Assembly: GCF_016100975.1 (NCBI RefSeq)
Contig: NZ_JACFRN010000005.1
Coordinates: 62,001 to 126,000, forward strand
Length of the DNA: 64,000 nucleotides
Origin: Lactobacillus sp. W8174
GTDB taxonomy: Bacteria; Bacillota; Bacilli; Lactobacillales; Lactobacillaceae
Reading direction: 5' to 3'
Part shown: positions 8,178 to 17,353 of the stretch, piece after piece
How the letters are laid out: the number at the start of each line of letters is the position of its first letter
Position numbering within the stretch: the stretch's first letter is position 1
Notes under the pieces: generated by a model
What the model was told of the DNA's origin: nothing
Seen by the model: only the letters and a program-made list of their open reading frames with translations
Database searches by the model: none
Made by a program: the position numbers and the translations under genes

Positions 8178-10628
8178 TTAGCTTTTGTCTTCATCTTTTT
8201 TAGGCGGTAATAATACTTGACGAGGTTTTGAACCTTCAGATGGGCCCACAATGCCTTTTTCTTCCATTGCATCAACAATTCGGGCAGCACGATTATATCC
8301 TATGCGAAACCTTCTTTGTAAGAGTGACACACTAGCTGTTTGTTGCTGTCTGACCAGTTCAACAGCCTGATCATAATATTCATCCTCTGGTTCGTCATCT
8401 TGTTTCTCAGAATTTTCTTGACCTTTTTGTGGAATCATACCTTGATCATATTCAGGTTTTTGTTGTTTCTTTACCCAAGAAATTATTTTCTCAACTTCAC
8501 TAGAAGAAACATAAGCACCCTGAATACGCTCAGGTTTAGACGCTCCGACCGGCATGTACAACATGTCACCTCTGCCAAGCAGTTTCTCGGCACCAGTTTG
8601 GTCTAAAATTGTTCTTGAATCAATACCACTCGAAACGGCAAAAGAGATTCGCGATGGTACATTTGCCTTAATTAAACCGGTGATAACATCAACACTCGGC
8701 CTTTGAGTAGCCAGAATCATATGAATTCCTGCAGCACGAGCCATTTGCCCTAGGCGGACAATTGCACCTTCAACATCGCGGCCACCAACCATCATCAGAT
8801 CACTAAGCTCATCAACTACGACCAAAATATAAGGTAATAGTTTCATTTTCGGCTTTGACTTTTCCTGATTATTAAGTCGAACCTTATCATTAAATTCGCC
8901 AATATTACGAGCACCACTTGCGGCAAATAATTTATAGCGTCGTTCCATTTCTTTAACAGCTTTACTTAGAGCATTTGCGGCCAGCTTGGCATCTGTAACT
9001 ACCGGTATCAACAAATGCGGAACACCGTTATAAACAGAAAGTTCCACCATCTTGGGATCAATTAAAATCAGTTTAACTTGATCCGGCAGTGCCTTCATTA
9101 ATATACTCGTTAAAATAGTATTGATTGCAACAGACTTCCCCGAACCTGTTGAACCAGCAATGAGAAGGTGAGGCATTTTAGTTAAGTTTGCTGAGATAGT
9201 TTGACCACTAACGTCTTTTCCCAAAGGTACTTGCATAGGGTCTTTCTTAGCTTTATTATCTTGACTTTGCATTACATCTTTAAAAGCAACAACTGAAGTA
9301 TTTTTGTTAGGTACCTCTATACCAATATATGGCTTACCCGGAATAGGTGCTTCTATTCTGATATCTTTTGCAGCCAAAGCAAGAGCCAAGTCATCTGCTA
9401 AATTTACAATTCTACTAACTTTAACCCCAACAGCAGGCTGAACTTCATACCGTGTAATTGTTGGTCCTAAAATTGCTTTTTTAATAATAACTTTGACCCC
9501 AAAACTTTTAAAAGTAGACTGCAAGGTTTGCGTATTTTTGCGAATGAGAGCTTTATCAGTACTTTGGTCAATATTCTTAATGCTATCAAGTAAGGCTATT
9601 GGCGGCTTTTGATAATTAGGACTAACTTTTTGGTCTTGCTTAAGTTCGCCATGATCTACAGATCCTAATTCTTGTTTAATTTTTCTGTCTTCTTCAGCAA
9701 AAGAATGAGATTTGGGTAAATTGCTACTAGAACTAGTTGCTTTTCTCCCTTTTTCATTATCATTTTGACTGGCCACCTGAATCTGCGGCTCAACTGGGGC
9801 ATGCTCTGGCATATCACCAAATTCAGATTCGTTTGCAACTGCATCGTCTGTATCCTGAGTATCTGTGAATTCTTCAGAAGACTCGTCATTAACGGCAAAA
9901 TCATCAACATCGGGAAAAACCATATTTTTAGATTTTGATGTCTCCTGTGAATTCTGAGATTGTTCGTCTGAGATTTTCTGTTTCTTTTTCTCTCTAAAAG
10001 AACCATATTTATTTTTTATTTTCGTGCCGGCTGCCTTATTTTTATTAATAAAAAGCTGACTAACCTTCTGAAATTTTTGGATTATCGTGGCCAATTTTAC
10101 ATCAAAGAACATTAAAATGCCGCATGGAATCAGTAAAATCGCAACTACACGCAATCCTATATGGCCTAGTAAGGGATAAAATAATTGGTAGCATAATGCG
10201 CCAATGACTCCTCCCCCAACATGTTTAGTAACAGCCATGCGACCAAATTCAGCAGAAATTTCATGCCAAAAGGCATTCATAAATGCATTGTTTACAAATT
10301 CACTTTCAAAATAAACGCTGCTTTGGATTAATAAAAATCCCAGTATTGCAAAAAACAGGCCACAACTGCGTTTAAATTTAAAGTGCATTGGCTTATTGTA
10401 AATTAGCATGACCAAACCAAAAATAATGCAAATTCCAGCTGCTAATAAATAGGAATCTCCAAAGAAGAAACGAAAAATATTAGCAACTTGTTTTCCTAAA
10501 ATTCCGTATTTAACAAATGCCAAGACTGATATAAGAATTTGTATCAGTCCAATGATTGCCCAGGTAATTCCAGTATTTTGTTTTTTCTGATGAGCCTTGG
10601 TGGTTTTTCTCCTTTTCTTTTTAGGCAT
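8178..10628 (-). CDS. ftsK: FtsK/SpoIIIE DNA translocase
   Basis: An 816-aa septal DNA pump that clears and orients chromosomes at division. The first ~180 residues contain four to five membrane segments. A charged low-complexity linker runs from about 200 to 340. The RecA-like motor follows, with Walker A AGSTGSGKS at about 491-499 and Walker B LILIDP near 525. The C-terminal winged-helix gamma domain (about 750-805, LLQRRFRIGYNRAARIVD) recognises KOPS/SRS-type sequences. It lies 19 bp after the DUF1149-type gene. Confidence 0.95.
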   Translation of the reverse strand: MPKKKRRKTTKAHQKKQNTGITWAIIGLIQILISVLAFVKYGILGKQVANIFRFFFGDSYLLAAGICIIFGLVMLIYNKPMHFKFKRSCGLFFAILGFLLIQSSVYFESEFVNNAFMNAFWHEISAEFGRMAVTKHVGGGVIGALCYQLFYPLLGHIGLRVVAILLIPCGILMFFDVKLATIIQKFQKVSQLFINKNKAAGTKIKNKYGSFREKKKQKISDEQSQNSQETSKSKNMVFPDVDDFAVNDESSEEFTDTQDTDDAVANESEFGDMPEHAPVEPQIQVASQNDNEKGRKATSSSSNLPKSHSFAEEDRKIKQELGSVDHGELKQDQKVSPNYQKPPIALLDSIKNIDQSTDKALIRKNTQTLQSTFKSFGVKVIIKKAILGPTITRYEVQPAVGVKVSRIVNLADDLALALAAKDIRIEAPIPGKPYIGIEVPNKNTSVVAFKDVMQSQDNKAKKDPMQVPLGKDVSGQTISANLTKMPHLLIAGSTGSGKSVAINTILTSILMKALPDQVKLILIDPKMVELSVYNGVPHLLIPVVTDAKLAANALSKAVKEMERRYKLFAASGARNIGEFNDKVRLNNQEKSKPKMKLLPYILVVVDELSDLMMVGGRDVEGAIVRLGQMARAAGIHMILATQRPSVDVITGLIKANVPSRISFAVSSGIDSRTILDQTGAEKLLGRGDMLYMPVGASKPERIQGAYVSSSEVEKIISWVKKQQKPEYDQGMIPQKGQENSEKQDDEPEDEYYDQAVELVRQQQTASVSLLQRRFRIGYNRAARIVDAMEEKGIVGPSEGSKPRQVLLPPKKDEDKS

Positions 10629-10647
10629 AATACTACCTAATCAGCAA

Positions 10648-11040
10648 TTAAAAATTTGCTTGGAAGTTCAAATTAACTGGCTCATCCAAAGTAATTTGAG
10701 TAACTTCATAAGTAAGGGTTTCAATATATTCAACTAATGGCCGACTAAGCAACTTATAGTCACTTTTTTCCAGATCACTGCCATCACCAAAATAATCTTT
10801 AATTTTAACGATTTGACTAATCATTCCGCTTACAGAAAAATCTCCTGGCGCAGGTGCCACGTCAAAAACAACGGTTACATCAAAATAATTGCCGTCAGTA
10901 CCAGCATCAGTTGTGCCATCATCATTTTGTTTTTCAACCTTTTTCAAGCCAAAATTTACCTGATCTTTAGTTTCCGGCTCTTCATTAATATCATAATGAA
11001 AGTTTTTGACTATAACAGGAGTTTCTTTTTCAAAATCCAT
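10648..11040 (-). CDS. Conserved protein resembling DUF1149
   Basis: A 130-aa acidic soluble protein with no signal peptide or membrane segment. The opening MDFEKETPVIVKNFHYDI and the central beta-rich VTVVFDVAPAPGDFSVSG resemble the DUF1149 family of lactobacilli and streptococci, as I remember it. Its function is not known to me. It begins one base after the trmL stop and ends 19 bp before ftsK, so the three are probably co-transcribed. Confidence 0.6.
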   Translation of the reverse strand: MDFEKETPVIVKNFHYDINEEPETKDQVNFGLKKVEKQNDDGTTDAGTDGNYFDVTVVFDVAPAPGDFSVSGMISQIVKIKDYFGDGSDLEKSDYKLLSRPLVEYIETLTYEVTQITLDEPVNLNFQANF

Positions 11041-11041
11041 C

Positions 11042-11599
11042 TTAGTTTCCTCCTAAATTTCTTTCATACCGCTCTGGGCGATTATAGCTATCTTTTAATT
11101 TATCATTTTCATAATGATGTGTAGTTTCTAAATCAGGAAAACCCTGCTGACGCAATGCTTCAAGTAAAACTATCGCTACCGAATTGGCTAAATTGTAGCA
11201 ACGAATATTATTAGACATTGGTATTCTCAAATTGCGGTCATAATATTCGCGCATAAATGTTTCAGGTAAACCAGTTGTTTCTTTACCAAATACAAAATAG
11301 TAATTTTTTGCAGAATCTGTATAGTCTACTTCCGCATAATTTTTGGAAGAAAACTTAGAAATAAGATACATTTCATCTTGGGGACCAAGTTGCTTCAAGA
11401 ATGCATTAAGATCTTCATGTACGTGAACATCAACCTTATCCCAATAATCTAAACCCGCTCGCTTCATTTTTTTATTATCGATTTGAAAACCTAATGGCTC
11501 AATTAAATCAAGAACTGTATTAGTTCCAGCACAAGTCCGAGCAATGTTACCAGTATTAGCCGGCATCAGTGGTTCGTATAAAACTACGTGATTTGTCAA
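11042..11599 (-). CDS. trmL: tRNA (cytidine/uridine-34 2'-O)-methyltransferase, SPOUT family
   Basis: A 185-aa SPOUT methyltransferase of the TrmL/CspR group, which 2'-O-methylates the wobble base of some leucine tRNAs. Family motifs are visible in order: EPLMPANTGNIARTCAG near the N-terminus, FGKETTGLP mid-protein, and IPMSNNIRCYNLANSVAIV forming the knotted SAM site. The start is TTG with GGAG 7 nt upstream. Length is slightly above the usual ~160 because of a short C-terminal extension. Confidence 0.9.
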   Translation of the reverse strand: MTNHVVLYEPLMPANTGNIARTCAGTNTVLDLIEPLGFQIDNKKMKRAGLDYWDKVDVHVHEDLNAFLKQLGPQDEMYLISKFSSKNYAEVDYTDSAKNYYFVFGKETTGLPETFMREYYDRNLRIPMSNNIRCYNLANSVAIVLLEALRQQGFPDLETTHHYENDKLKDSYNRPERYERNLGGN

Positions 11600-11636
11600 T
11601 CTTTTTCTCCTTCACTAATTTTTTCACAAATAAGAA

Positions 11637-12857
11637 TTATTTTTTTGGCGCCTTTTCTTCTGATTTCCCGCTTAAATTATTCGAGTTTTCAGCCACAACT
11701 TGGACGTTTTCTTCATCTTCCTTAAAAACTTGCGAAACCTTCCGGTAATAATTATAAACACGTAAAATGATGATTTTTAAAATAGCATAAATGGGGATAC
11801 CAAAAATGACGCCCCAAAGTCCCCAAACAGCACTTGAGCCTATCAATAATAAAATAGTAGTAACAGGATGCATTTCCATCTTATTTCCCATTACCAAAGG
11901 ACTAATAACTCTAGACTCAATGGTCTGTTCGATTGCAAAAACTACCAAAACTTTAATTACCATTGGCACAGAAAGCATAATAGCAATTACGATTACAGGT
12001 ATAAAGGAAATAAAAGTACCAAAATATGGAATAAGGTTAAGAATACCGCTTAAAACGGCAAGGGCAATGCCATACGGAAGTCCAATGATACTGTAACCAA
12101 TGGCAAACATGATTCCGACCCAAAAGGCAACAGTAAGTTGTCCCCTAATATAAGATGCTAGAGCAGTATTAATGTCGTAAAGAAGCTCACCAAAACTTTT
12201 TTGCCAGCGTTTCGGTGCAAATTGTGTTAAATATGGCCTCAGATTATGAGCATCTTTTAACATAAAGAAAAGAATAAAGGGTGCAGTAAGCAAAGTCATA
12301 ACAATAATGGTTACAACACTTATTGCCGAAGAAATATTGCTTAAAGTTGCATTGATAGCTTCGTGACCTGATTTAAAGAGCATATCTTGAGCACGATTGA
12401 TAGCATCATTAATATTGCCCTTTACACTATGCAGTTGCGGATTACTCAGCCAATCCTGTACCGCATTTGTTGCATCCTTCCAGATATGAGGCCAATGTAC
12501 AATTAACGAGTTAATTTGACTTTGAACAATTGGCAATAAAGTATTAACTATCCAAACGAGCAAAACTGCTACCAAAACAAATAACCCAAGAATAGTGATA
12601 ATCCTTGGTACTTTAAACTTCCGCTCTAAAATATCTACCAGCGGATTCATAATATAAAACTGAATCAAAGCCAGCATCAGTGGGGGAAGAATTGCACTTA
12701 CAAAGACCTTAGCGGGATTTAAAACAAATGATATCTTGTTGAACAACCAAATCACAAGGAAGAACAACAAAATGTTTAGTAGCGCAATACTAAAACGATT
12801 ATTCAAAAACCATTTCTGAAATATGGTTCTTTTTTTATGCTTCTTCTCGTAGTCCAT
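11637..12857 (-). CDS. AI-2E family transporter-like membrane protein
   Basis: About 406 aa, with roughly eight hydrophobic segments and a large extracytoplasmic region between the second pair and the rest, the layout of the YdiK/PerM/TqsA family. The conserved stretch GLPYGIALAVLSGILNLIPYFG is present. The substrate is unknown; members include ion and signal exporters, so no autoinducer role is claimed. I prefer the ATG at 12857 over the TTG one codon earlier. The cytoplasmic C-terminus is charged. Confidence 0.8.
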   Translation of the reverse strand: MDYEKKHKKRTIFQKWFLNNRFSIALLNILLFFLVIWLFNKISFVLNPAKVFVSAILPPLMLALIQFYIMNPLVDILERKFKVPRIITILGLFVLVAVLLVWIVNTLLPIVQSQINSLIVHWPHIWKDATNAVQDWLSNPQLHSVKGNINDAINRAQDMLFKSGHEAINATLSNISSAISVVTIIVMTLLTAPFILFFMLKDAHNLRPYLTQFAPKRWQKSFGELLYDINTALASYIRGQLTVAFWVGIMFAIGYSIIGLPYGIALAVLSGILNLIPYFGTFISFIPVIVIAIMLSVPMVIKVLVVFAIEQTIESRVISPLVMGNKMEMHPVTTILLLIGSSAVWGLWGVIFGIPIYAILKIIILRVYNYYRKVSQVFKEDEENVQVVAENSNNLSGKSEEKAPKK

Positions 12858-12870
12858 CAAATCATCCTAA

Positions 12871-13251
12871 TCAAATATGCTCATATATTATGTCATCACC
12901 GATATTGAATTCAGGTATTGTCTGTTTATCCTCTAAAGTGAAATACACACCGTTAGCTAGTGGATTTTTTGACTTTTTCTGATTAAAAAATAAGGTAACG
13001 TGTCCCAGAGCTCTCATATCGCTGGCAACCATGGAGCCAACAAAGTCAGCAACATAGGTCTGGCCATCAATAGTAATTGTATCGCCCTTTTTCATAATAA
13101 AACCAGTGGGAAGAGTTTGGGGATCAAACTTTTGAATAACTGAAACATCGACTAATTCTGGAGTGACATTTTCACCAAATAAAATCACCATATTACCCTT
13201 AGGTTCAATAGCTTGTTTACCAATTTTTGTAATAGTTGCTGTCCATTTCAT
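12871..13251 (-). CDS. Orphan glucitol/sorbitol PTS IIA-like protein lacking the phosphohistidine
   Basis: A 126-aa soluble protein that aligns along its length with SrlB/GutA (sorbitol PTS IIA). The clearest match is the block VGSMVASDMRALGHVTLFF near residues 71-89. In my by-eye alignment the position of the phospho-accepting histidine of E. coli SrlB (His43, from memory) is Gln40. The only histidines are His84 in the structural block and one three residues from the C-terminus. No sorbitol IIB, IIC or dehydrogenase gene is nearby. It probably no longer passes phosphate and may have a regulatory or other role. Confidence 0.65.
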   Translation of the reverse strand: MKWTATITKIGKQAIEPKGNMVILFGENVTPELVDVSVIQKFDPQTLPTGFIMKKGDTITIDGQTYVADFVGSMVASDMRALGHVTLFFNQKKSKNPLANGVYFTLEDKQTIPEFNIGDDIIYEHI

Positions 13252-13283
13252 AATTGTTCTCCTTAAGCTTTAATTTTAGCATA

Positions 13284-13320
13284 ACAAAAACCGCTTAACT
13301 AATATATAGGCGGTTTTTTT
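13284..13320. terminator. Terminator between the P-type ATPase and the IIA-like gene
   Basis: AAAAACCGC and GCGGTTTTT form a 9-bp stem around a 15-nt AT-rich loop, with A/T tracts on both sides. It starts ten bases after the ATPase stop codon on the minus strand. Confidence 0.75.
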
Positions 13321-13329
13321 GTTACTTCT

Positions 13330-16086
13330 TTATTTTTTATGGTAAAGTAGCCATTTTTTAATTTCATCAATAATAACTAACGGTATTGGCAAACAGAATA
13401 GGAATAGCCAGTCAACCGGCAATAATCTTGTCGTATTGAATAACTGCTGCAAGCCAGGCGTAACCGTTAAAGCTAAAAACAGTAGTATTTCAAATACAAT
13501 ACCGTACCAAATGTTCCGGTTACTAAATATGCCTTTCTTAAACAGTGAAACTTTATTTGTTCTGCAATTTAAGACATTTGCGATCTGCGTAAAAATAATT
13601 GCTCCCAAAACCATTGTGGTTGCACGCATATAAACTGGACCATTAGCTGCTAAAGGCACATGCGGCCAACCGTTTTGGAAATTCACGAAGAAATATGCGC
13701 CAATGGAGATAGCACTGGAAATCAAACCGTACCACAAAAATGCTTTAATGATGACACTTTTATTGAGCAAATGCTCATTACGCTTTCGCGGTGCTTGTTT
13801 CATAACATCTGGATCAACCGCTTCCCCGCCAAGTCCTAATGCTGGCAACATATCCGTTCCCAAGTCGACTGTTAAAATCTGCATTACAGTCATCGGCAAA
13901 GGAATCATGCCTCCAGAAAATAGGAACAATATTGAGGGAAAGGCTTCTGGTACATTGGAAGTCAAAATATAGGTTAAGAACTTACGGATATTACTATATA
14001 CGGCACGGCCTTCTTCAATCGCGGCAACAATTGAAGCAAAATTATCATCAGTTAAGATAATATTAGCAGCATCTTTAGCTACATCAGTGCCAGTCAGGCC
14101 CATTGCTATACCAATATCTGCCTGCTTCAAAGCAGGAGCATCGTTAACTCCGTCACCGGTAGAAGCTACAATTTCACCATTTTCCTGTAAAGTCTTGACA
14201 ACTTTATATTTTTGCTCTGGAGCTACCCGCGCAAAAATTACTTCTCCTTTTAAAGCTTCGCGTAAATCTGCATTACTCATGGTTTCCAGTTCATCGCCAG
14301 ATATGACTCGTGCCTTGTCTGATGTTAAACCAATTTGGACAGCAACAGACTTGGCTGTCAACTTGGAATCCCCAGTTACCATGATAATTTTAATTTTTGC
14401 TTGGTGACAACGTTTAACAGCGCTATATATTTCTGGCCGAGGTGGATCACTCATTGTGGTCAAGCCCACAAATACTAAATGTTGTTCAGCTGTCTCAATA
14501 GTCAACTTGGTAACATCAGTATTTTCTTTTTCTACAATTCGATAAGCCATGGCCATACTGCGAAGTCCTTTAGCAGCATAGTCAGCATTATGTTTTTCGG
14601 CTCGTTTCTTATCATCGTCAGTCAGGGCTCGAACTTTACCGTCTACTTGAATTTGGTCACACTGCTTAATCACATCACTAAAAGAACCTTTAGTAAAAAT
14701 GATATATTGGTGATCATTCCAGCGGTGAATAGTTGACATCCGCTTTCTATTAGAGTCAAAAGGCAATTCTCTTAATCGGGGATATTTTACTAAAACCTTT
14801 TGGCGATCAAAGCCTGCTTTTTCCGCCATAATAATTAAACAAGCTTCAGTTGGGGTGCCCAAAATCTTAGGTTTGCCCCCTTTAACCTTGCTGGGTTGAA
14901 CAGCTGTATCATTGTCGAGAGATGCTATCTGCACCAACTTGTGCAAGTCGGGGTTTTCCTCATACCACAACTGTTTATTGTTTAACTCAATTTGGCCATT
15001 ATTGACATAGCCGTTGCCTGTGACCTTGTATTCATTTTGCGGAGTCCAAATGTAATGAATAGTCATTTGGTTCTGAGTTAAGGTACCCGTTTTGTCGGAA
15101 CAAATAACTGTAGTTTCGCCTAGTGTTTCAACAGAATTTAATTCCTTAACCAGTGCATGTTTTTTGGCCATGCGTTTAACACCCTGGGCTAAGCTAAGAG
15201 TTACAGTAGGCAATAATCCTTCTGGGATAAAAGCTACAATCATCCCTAAAGCAAAAATAAATGCTTTAGCAAACGGATATTTCACAAAGAAAATTGCTGC
15301 AATCAAGAACAAAACACCTATCGAAACAGCAATAATTGATAATTGCTTAGTCAAACGGTTTAGTTCTTGTGTTAGTGGACTATCGACTTTATTTTGCTTT
15401 TGAGTTAACTGTGCTATTTTACCGAATTCAGTATTCATTCCCGTAGCAAACGCTATTGCACGAGCTGTGCCTGAGCCAACTGTTGTTCCTGAATAAACCA
15501 AATTAGCTTCTGCGTAGCTGCCTTCGCCCGGTGCGTAATCCGTAGTTTTTGATTCAGGTACAGATTCACCATTTAAGGCACTTTGGTCAACCTGCATCGA
15601 GCTGGCAGTAATTAACCTGGCGTCTGCTGGAATAGCATTACCTGCTTGAAGAATAAATACGTCTCCAGGAACCAGTTCTTTAGCATCAATCTGCGTTTTT
15701 TTACCGTCACGAATTGCCTGAACATAGGTTGGCAACATGTTATTCAAAGCATCGGTTGCTCTTTTGGCAGCTCTTTCTTGCCAAAAACTAAACAAACCGT
15801 TAATAATATTAACCAGCCAAATGGCAATTCCCAATTCAAGGGTGCCACTGAACATTGCTACAGCTCCGGAAATCCATAACAAGATTGCCATCATACTTAT
15901 AAAGTTCTTAAAAAAAGTCTTCCATTCAGACTCTTCTTGAGATTTTTTAATTTCATTACGACCATATTTAGCCAATCTTGCGGTTGCTTCTGCAGTAGTT
16001 AAACCTGCAGAAGATGAGTGAAGATTAGTATAAACTTCAGAAATATCATTCTTAGCATAAAGCTCTCGAATTTTATTTTCTTCCAT
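13330..16086 (-). CDS. P2-type cation-transporting ATPase
   Basis: About 918 aa, with an N-terminal cation-ATPase domain, ten predicted membrane segments, the TGES-type actuator motif (LNGES), phosphorylation site DKTGTLT (Asp331) and hinge GDGVNDAPALK. The M4 ion-binding motif reads PEGLLPTVT (about residue 288), closer to the PEGLLATVT of Na+/K+-type pumps than to the SERCA motif. The ion could be Ca2+, Na+ or K+; this cannot be settled by eye. I place the start at the second ATG (16086), because the first (16095) is only one base from the AGAGG site. Confidence 0.9.
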   Translation of the reverse strand: MEENKIRELYAKNDISEVYTNLHSSSAGLTTAEATARLAKYGRNEIKKSQEESEWKTFFKNFISMMAILLWISGAVAMFSGTLELGIAIWLVNIINGLFSFWQERAAKRATDALNNMLPTYVQAIRDGKKTQIDAKELVPGDVFILQAGNAIPADARLITASSMQVDQSALNGESVPESKTTDYAPGEGSYAEANLVYSGTTVGSGTARAIAFATGMNTEFGKIAQLTQKQNKVDSPLTQELNRLTKQLSIIAVSIGVLFLIAAIFFVKYPFAKAFIFALGMIVAFIPEGLLPTVTLSLAQGVKRMAKKHALVKELNSVETLGETTVICSDKTGTLTQNQMTIHYIWTPQNEYKVTGNGYVNNGQIELNNKQLWYEENPDLHKLVQIASLDNDTAVQPSKVKGGKPKILGTPTEACLIIMAEKAGFDRQKVLVKYPRLRELPFDSNRKRMSTIHRWNDHQYIIFTKGSFSDVIKQCDQIQVDGKVRALTDDDKKRAEKHNADYAAKGLRSMAMAYRIVEKENTDVTKLTIETAEQHLVFVGLTTMSDPPRPEIYSAVKRCHQAKIKIIMVTGDSKLTAKSVAVQIGLTSDKARVISGDELETMSNADLREALKGEVIFARVAPEQKYKVVKTLQENGEIVASTGDGVNDAPALKQADIGIAMGLTGTDVAKDAANIILTDDNFASIVAAIEEGRAVYSNIRKFLTYILTSNVPEAFPSILFLFSGGMIPLPMTVMQILTVDLGTDMLPALGLGGEAVDPDVMKQAPRKRNEHLLNKSVIIKAFLWYGLISSAISIGAYFFVNFQNGWPHVPLAANGPVYMRATTMVLGAIIFTQIANVLNCRTNKVSLFKKGIFSNRNIWYGIVFEILLFLALTVTPGLQQLFNTTRLLPVDWLFLFCLPIPLVIIDEIKKWLLYHKK

Positions 16087-16252
16087 TCCCAACATACCTC
16101 TTATTTCAAAACTTTCAATTTTAAACTAATAAAGCCGACACCATACTTTACCACTTTTTAAAATGTTAAAGTCACTCAATATTTTTACAATTGCGTGTCA
16201 TGCTATACTAATTGTTGAGACAATTATAAATGAAATTGGAGGCTTTTCAAGC

Positions 16253-17287
16253 ATGAAATTATTAATCGGCGGATACACCAAAAAAAAGTCAACGGGAATT
16301 TATGAATTACCACTTACCCGTGCAGAAAATGGATTAGAAATGCAGATGGGACCAGCTAAAGAGGTAATAAAAGTTGGAGGTCCAACTTATTTTGTCCAAG
16401 ACGGCAAATTCATTTTTACTATTAATAATGCTGGCGATAAGGGTGGCATCAGCTCATTTGAGCTCGTTGACGGTAAGTATCAAGAAAAAGATTCCTACTT
16501 AACTGCCGGTTCGTCACCCGCTTACATTGGCATTAACGGTGAAAAGAAATTACTCTATACAGCAAATTATCATACAGCTGTTCTTGCTGTATTTGCATAT
16601 GATGATGAAGGTAAATTAAGTTTGCTCGATTCTGTTACGCACACTGCTGATTCTTTGGGGCCGTGTCCCGAACAAGCTGATGGTCCCCACCCGCACTTTT
16701 TTGATCAAACACCGCAAGGCAATTTAGTAAGTTGTGATTTAGGTAATGACTGCCTTGATTTTTACAGTTTTAAAAATAATAAGCTGCATCACCTAGCCAA
16801 GTATCAAAACGAACCCGGTTTTGGCAGTCGCCACATTGTTTTCAGTCCTGATGGCCATTATTTTTATGTTGTTGGTGAGCTTTCAAGTAAAATTAATTTA
16901 GTCAAGTTTGATGAAACTAACTGGCAATTTGAGAATTTTGCCACTTATTCAACCATCCCTGATGACTATTCAGACCACAATGGCGCAGCTGCTATTAAAA
17001 TTAGTAAAGATGGTAAATTTATTTATGCTTCCAATCGTGGCCACGATACCATTACTGTTTTTGCAGTCAATGATGATCACACATTACAGCTACGCCAAAG
17101 AATCTCAACCTTTGGTGAATTTCCGCGAGATTTTAACTGGGATAAAGACGAAAAATACGTGGTGGCAACTAATCAAAATTCAGATAATGCTACTTTATAT
17201 ACCCGTGATTCTAAAAATGGCTGTTTGACTCCTGTGCAAAAGAATATTTTTGTTCCAGAAGGAACCCGCGTACTTTTTAGTGAATAA
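16253..17287 (+). CDS. Lactonase family protein (6-phosphogluconolactonase type)
   Basis: A 344-aa seven-bladed beta-propeller of the YbhE/Pgl family, expected to hydrolyse 6-phosphogluconolactone or a similar sugar lactone in the cytoplasm. Repeated blade motifs (e.g. SPDGHYFYVVGE, SKDGKFIYASNRG) recur about every 45 residues, and the GPHPHF segment is typical. I place the start at 16253, 9 nt after TTGGAGG; an upstream in-frame ATG (16163) would add 30 residues without a ribosome site. It is monocistronic, with a terminator directly downstream. Confidence 0.85.
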   Translation: MKLLIGGYTKKKSTGIYELPLTRAENGLEMQMGPAKEVIKVGGPTYFVQDGKFIFTINNAGDKGGISSFELVDGKYQEKDSYLTAGSSPAYIGINGEKKLLYTANYHTAVLAVFAYDDEGKLSLLDSVTHTADSLGPCPEQADGPHPHFFDQTPQGNLVSCDLGNDCLDFYSFKNNKLHHLAKYQNEPGFGSRHIVFSPDGHYFYVVGELSSKINLVKFDETNWQFENFATYSTIPDDYSDHNGAAAIKISKDGKFIYASNRGHDTITVFAVNDDHTLQLRQRISTFGEFPRDFNWDKDEKYVVATNQNSDNATLYTRDSKNGCLTPVQKNIFVPEGTRVLFSE

Positions 17288-17300
17288 TTTCGGAAAACGA

Positions 17301-17335
17301 AAGAGAGTTGTCCTGATTAAAGGCAACTCTTTTAT
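17301..17335 (+). terminator. Terminator of the lactonase gene
   Basis: GAGTTGTCC and GGCAACTC form a stem of about 8 bp with a bulge, followed by TTTTATT. It lies 14 bp after the lactonase stop, between two convergent genes. Confidence 0.75.
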
Positions 17336-17353
17336 TGTATATATTTTTAAAAA

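Noticed and set aside
16163..16252. N-terminal extension of the lactonase resembling a signal peptide
   Set aside because: There is no ribosome site before 16163, while TTGGAGG stands correctly before 16253. The homologous proteins are cytoplasmic.
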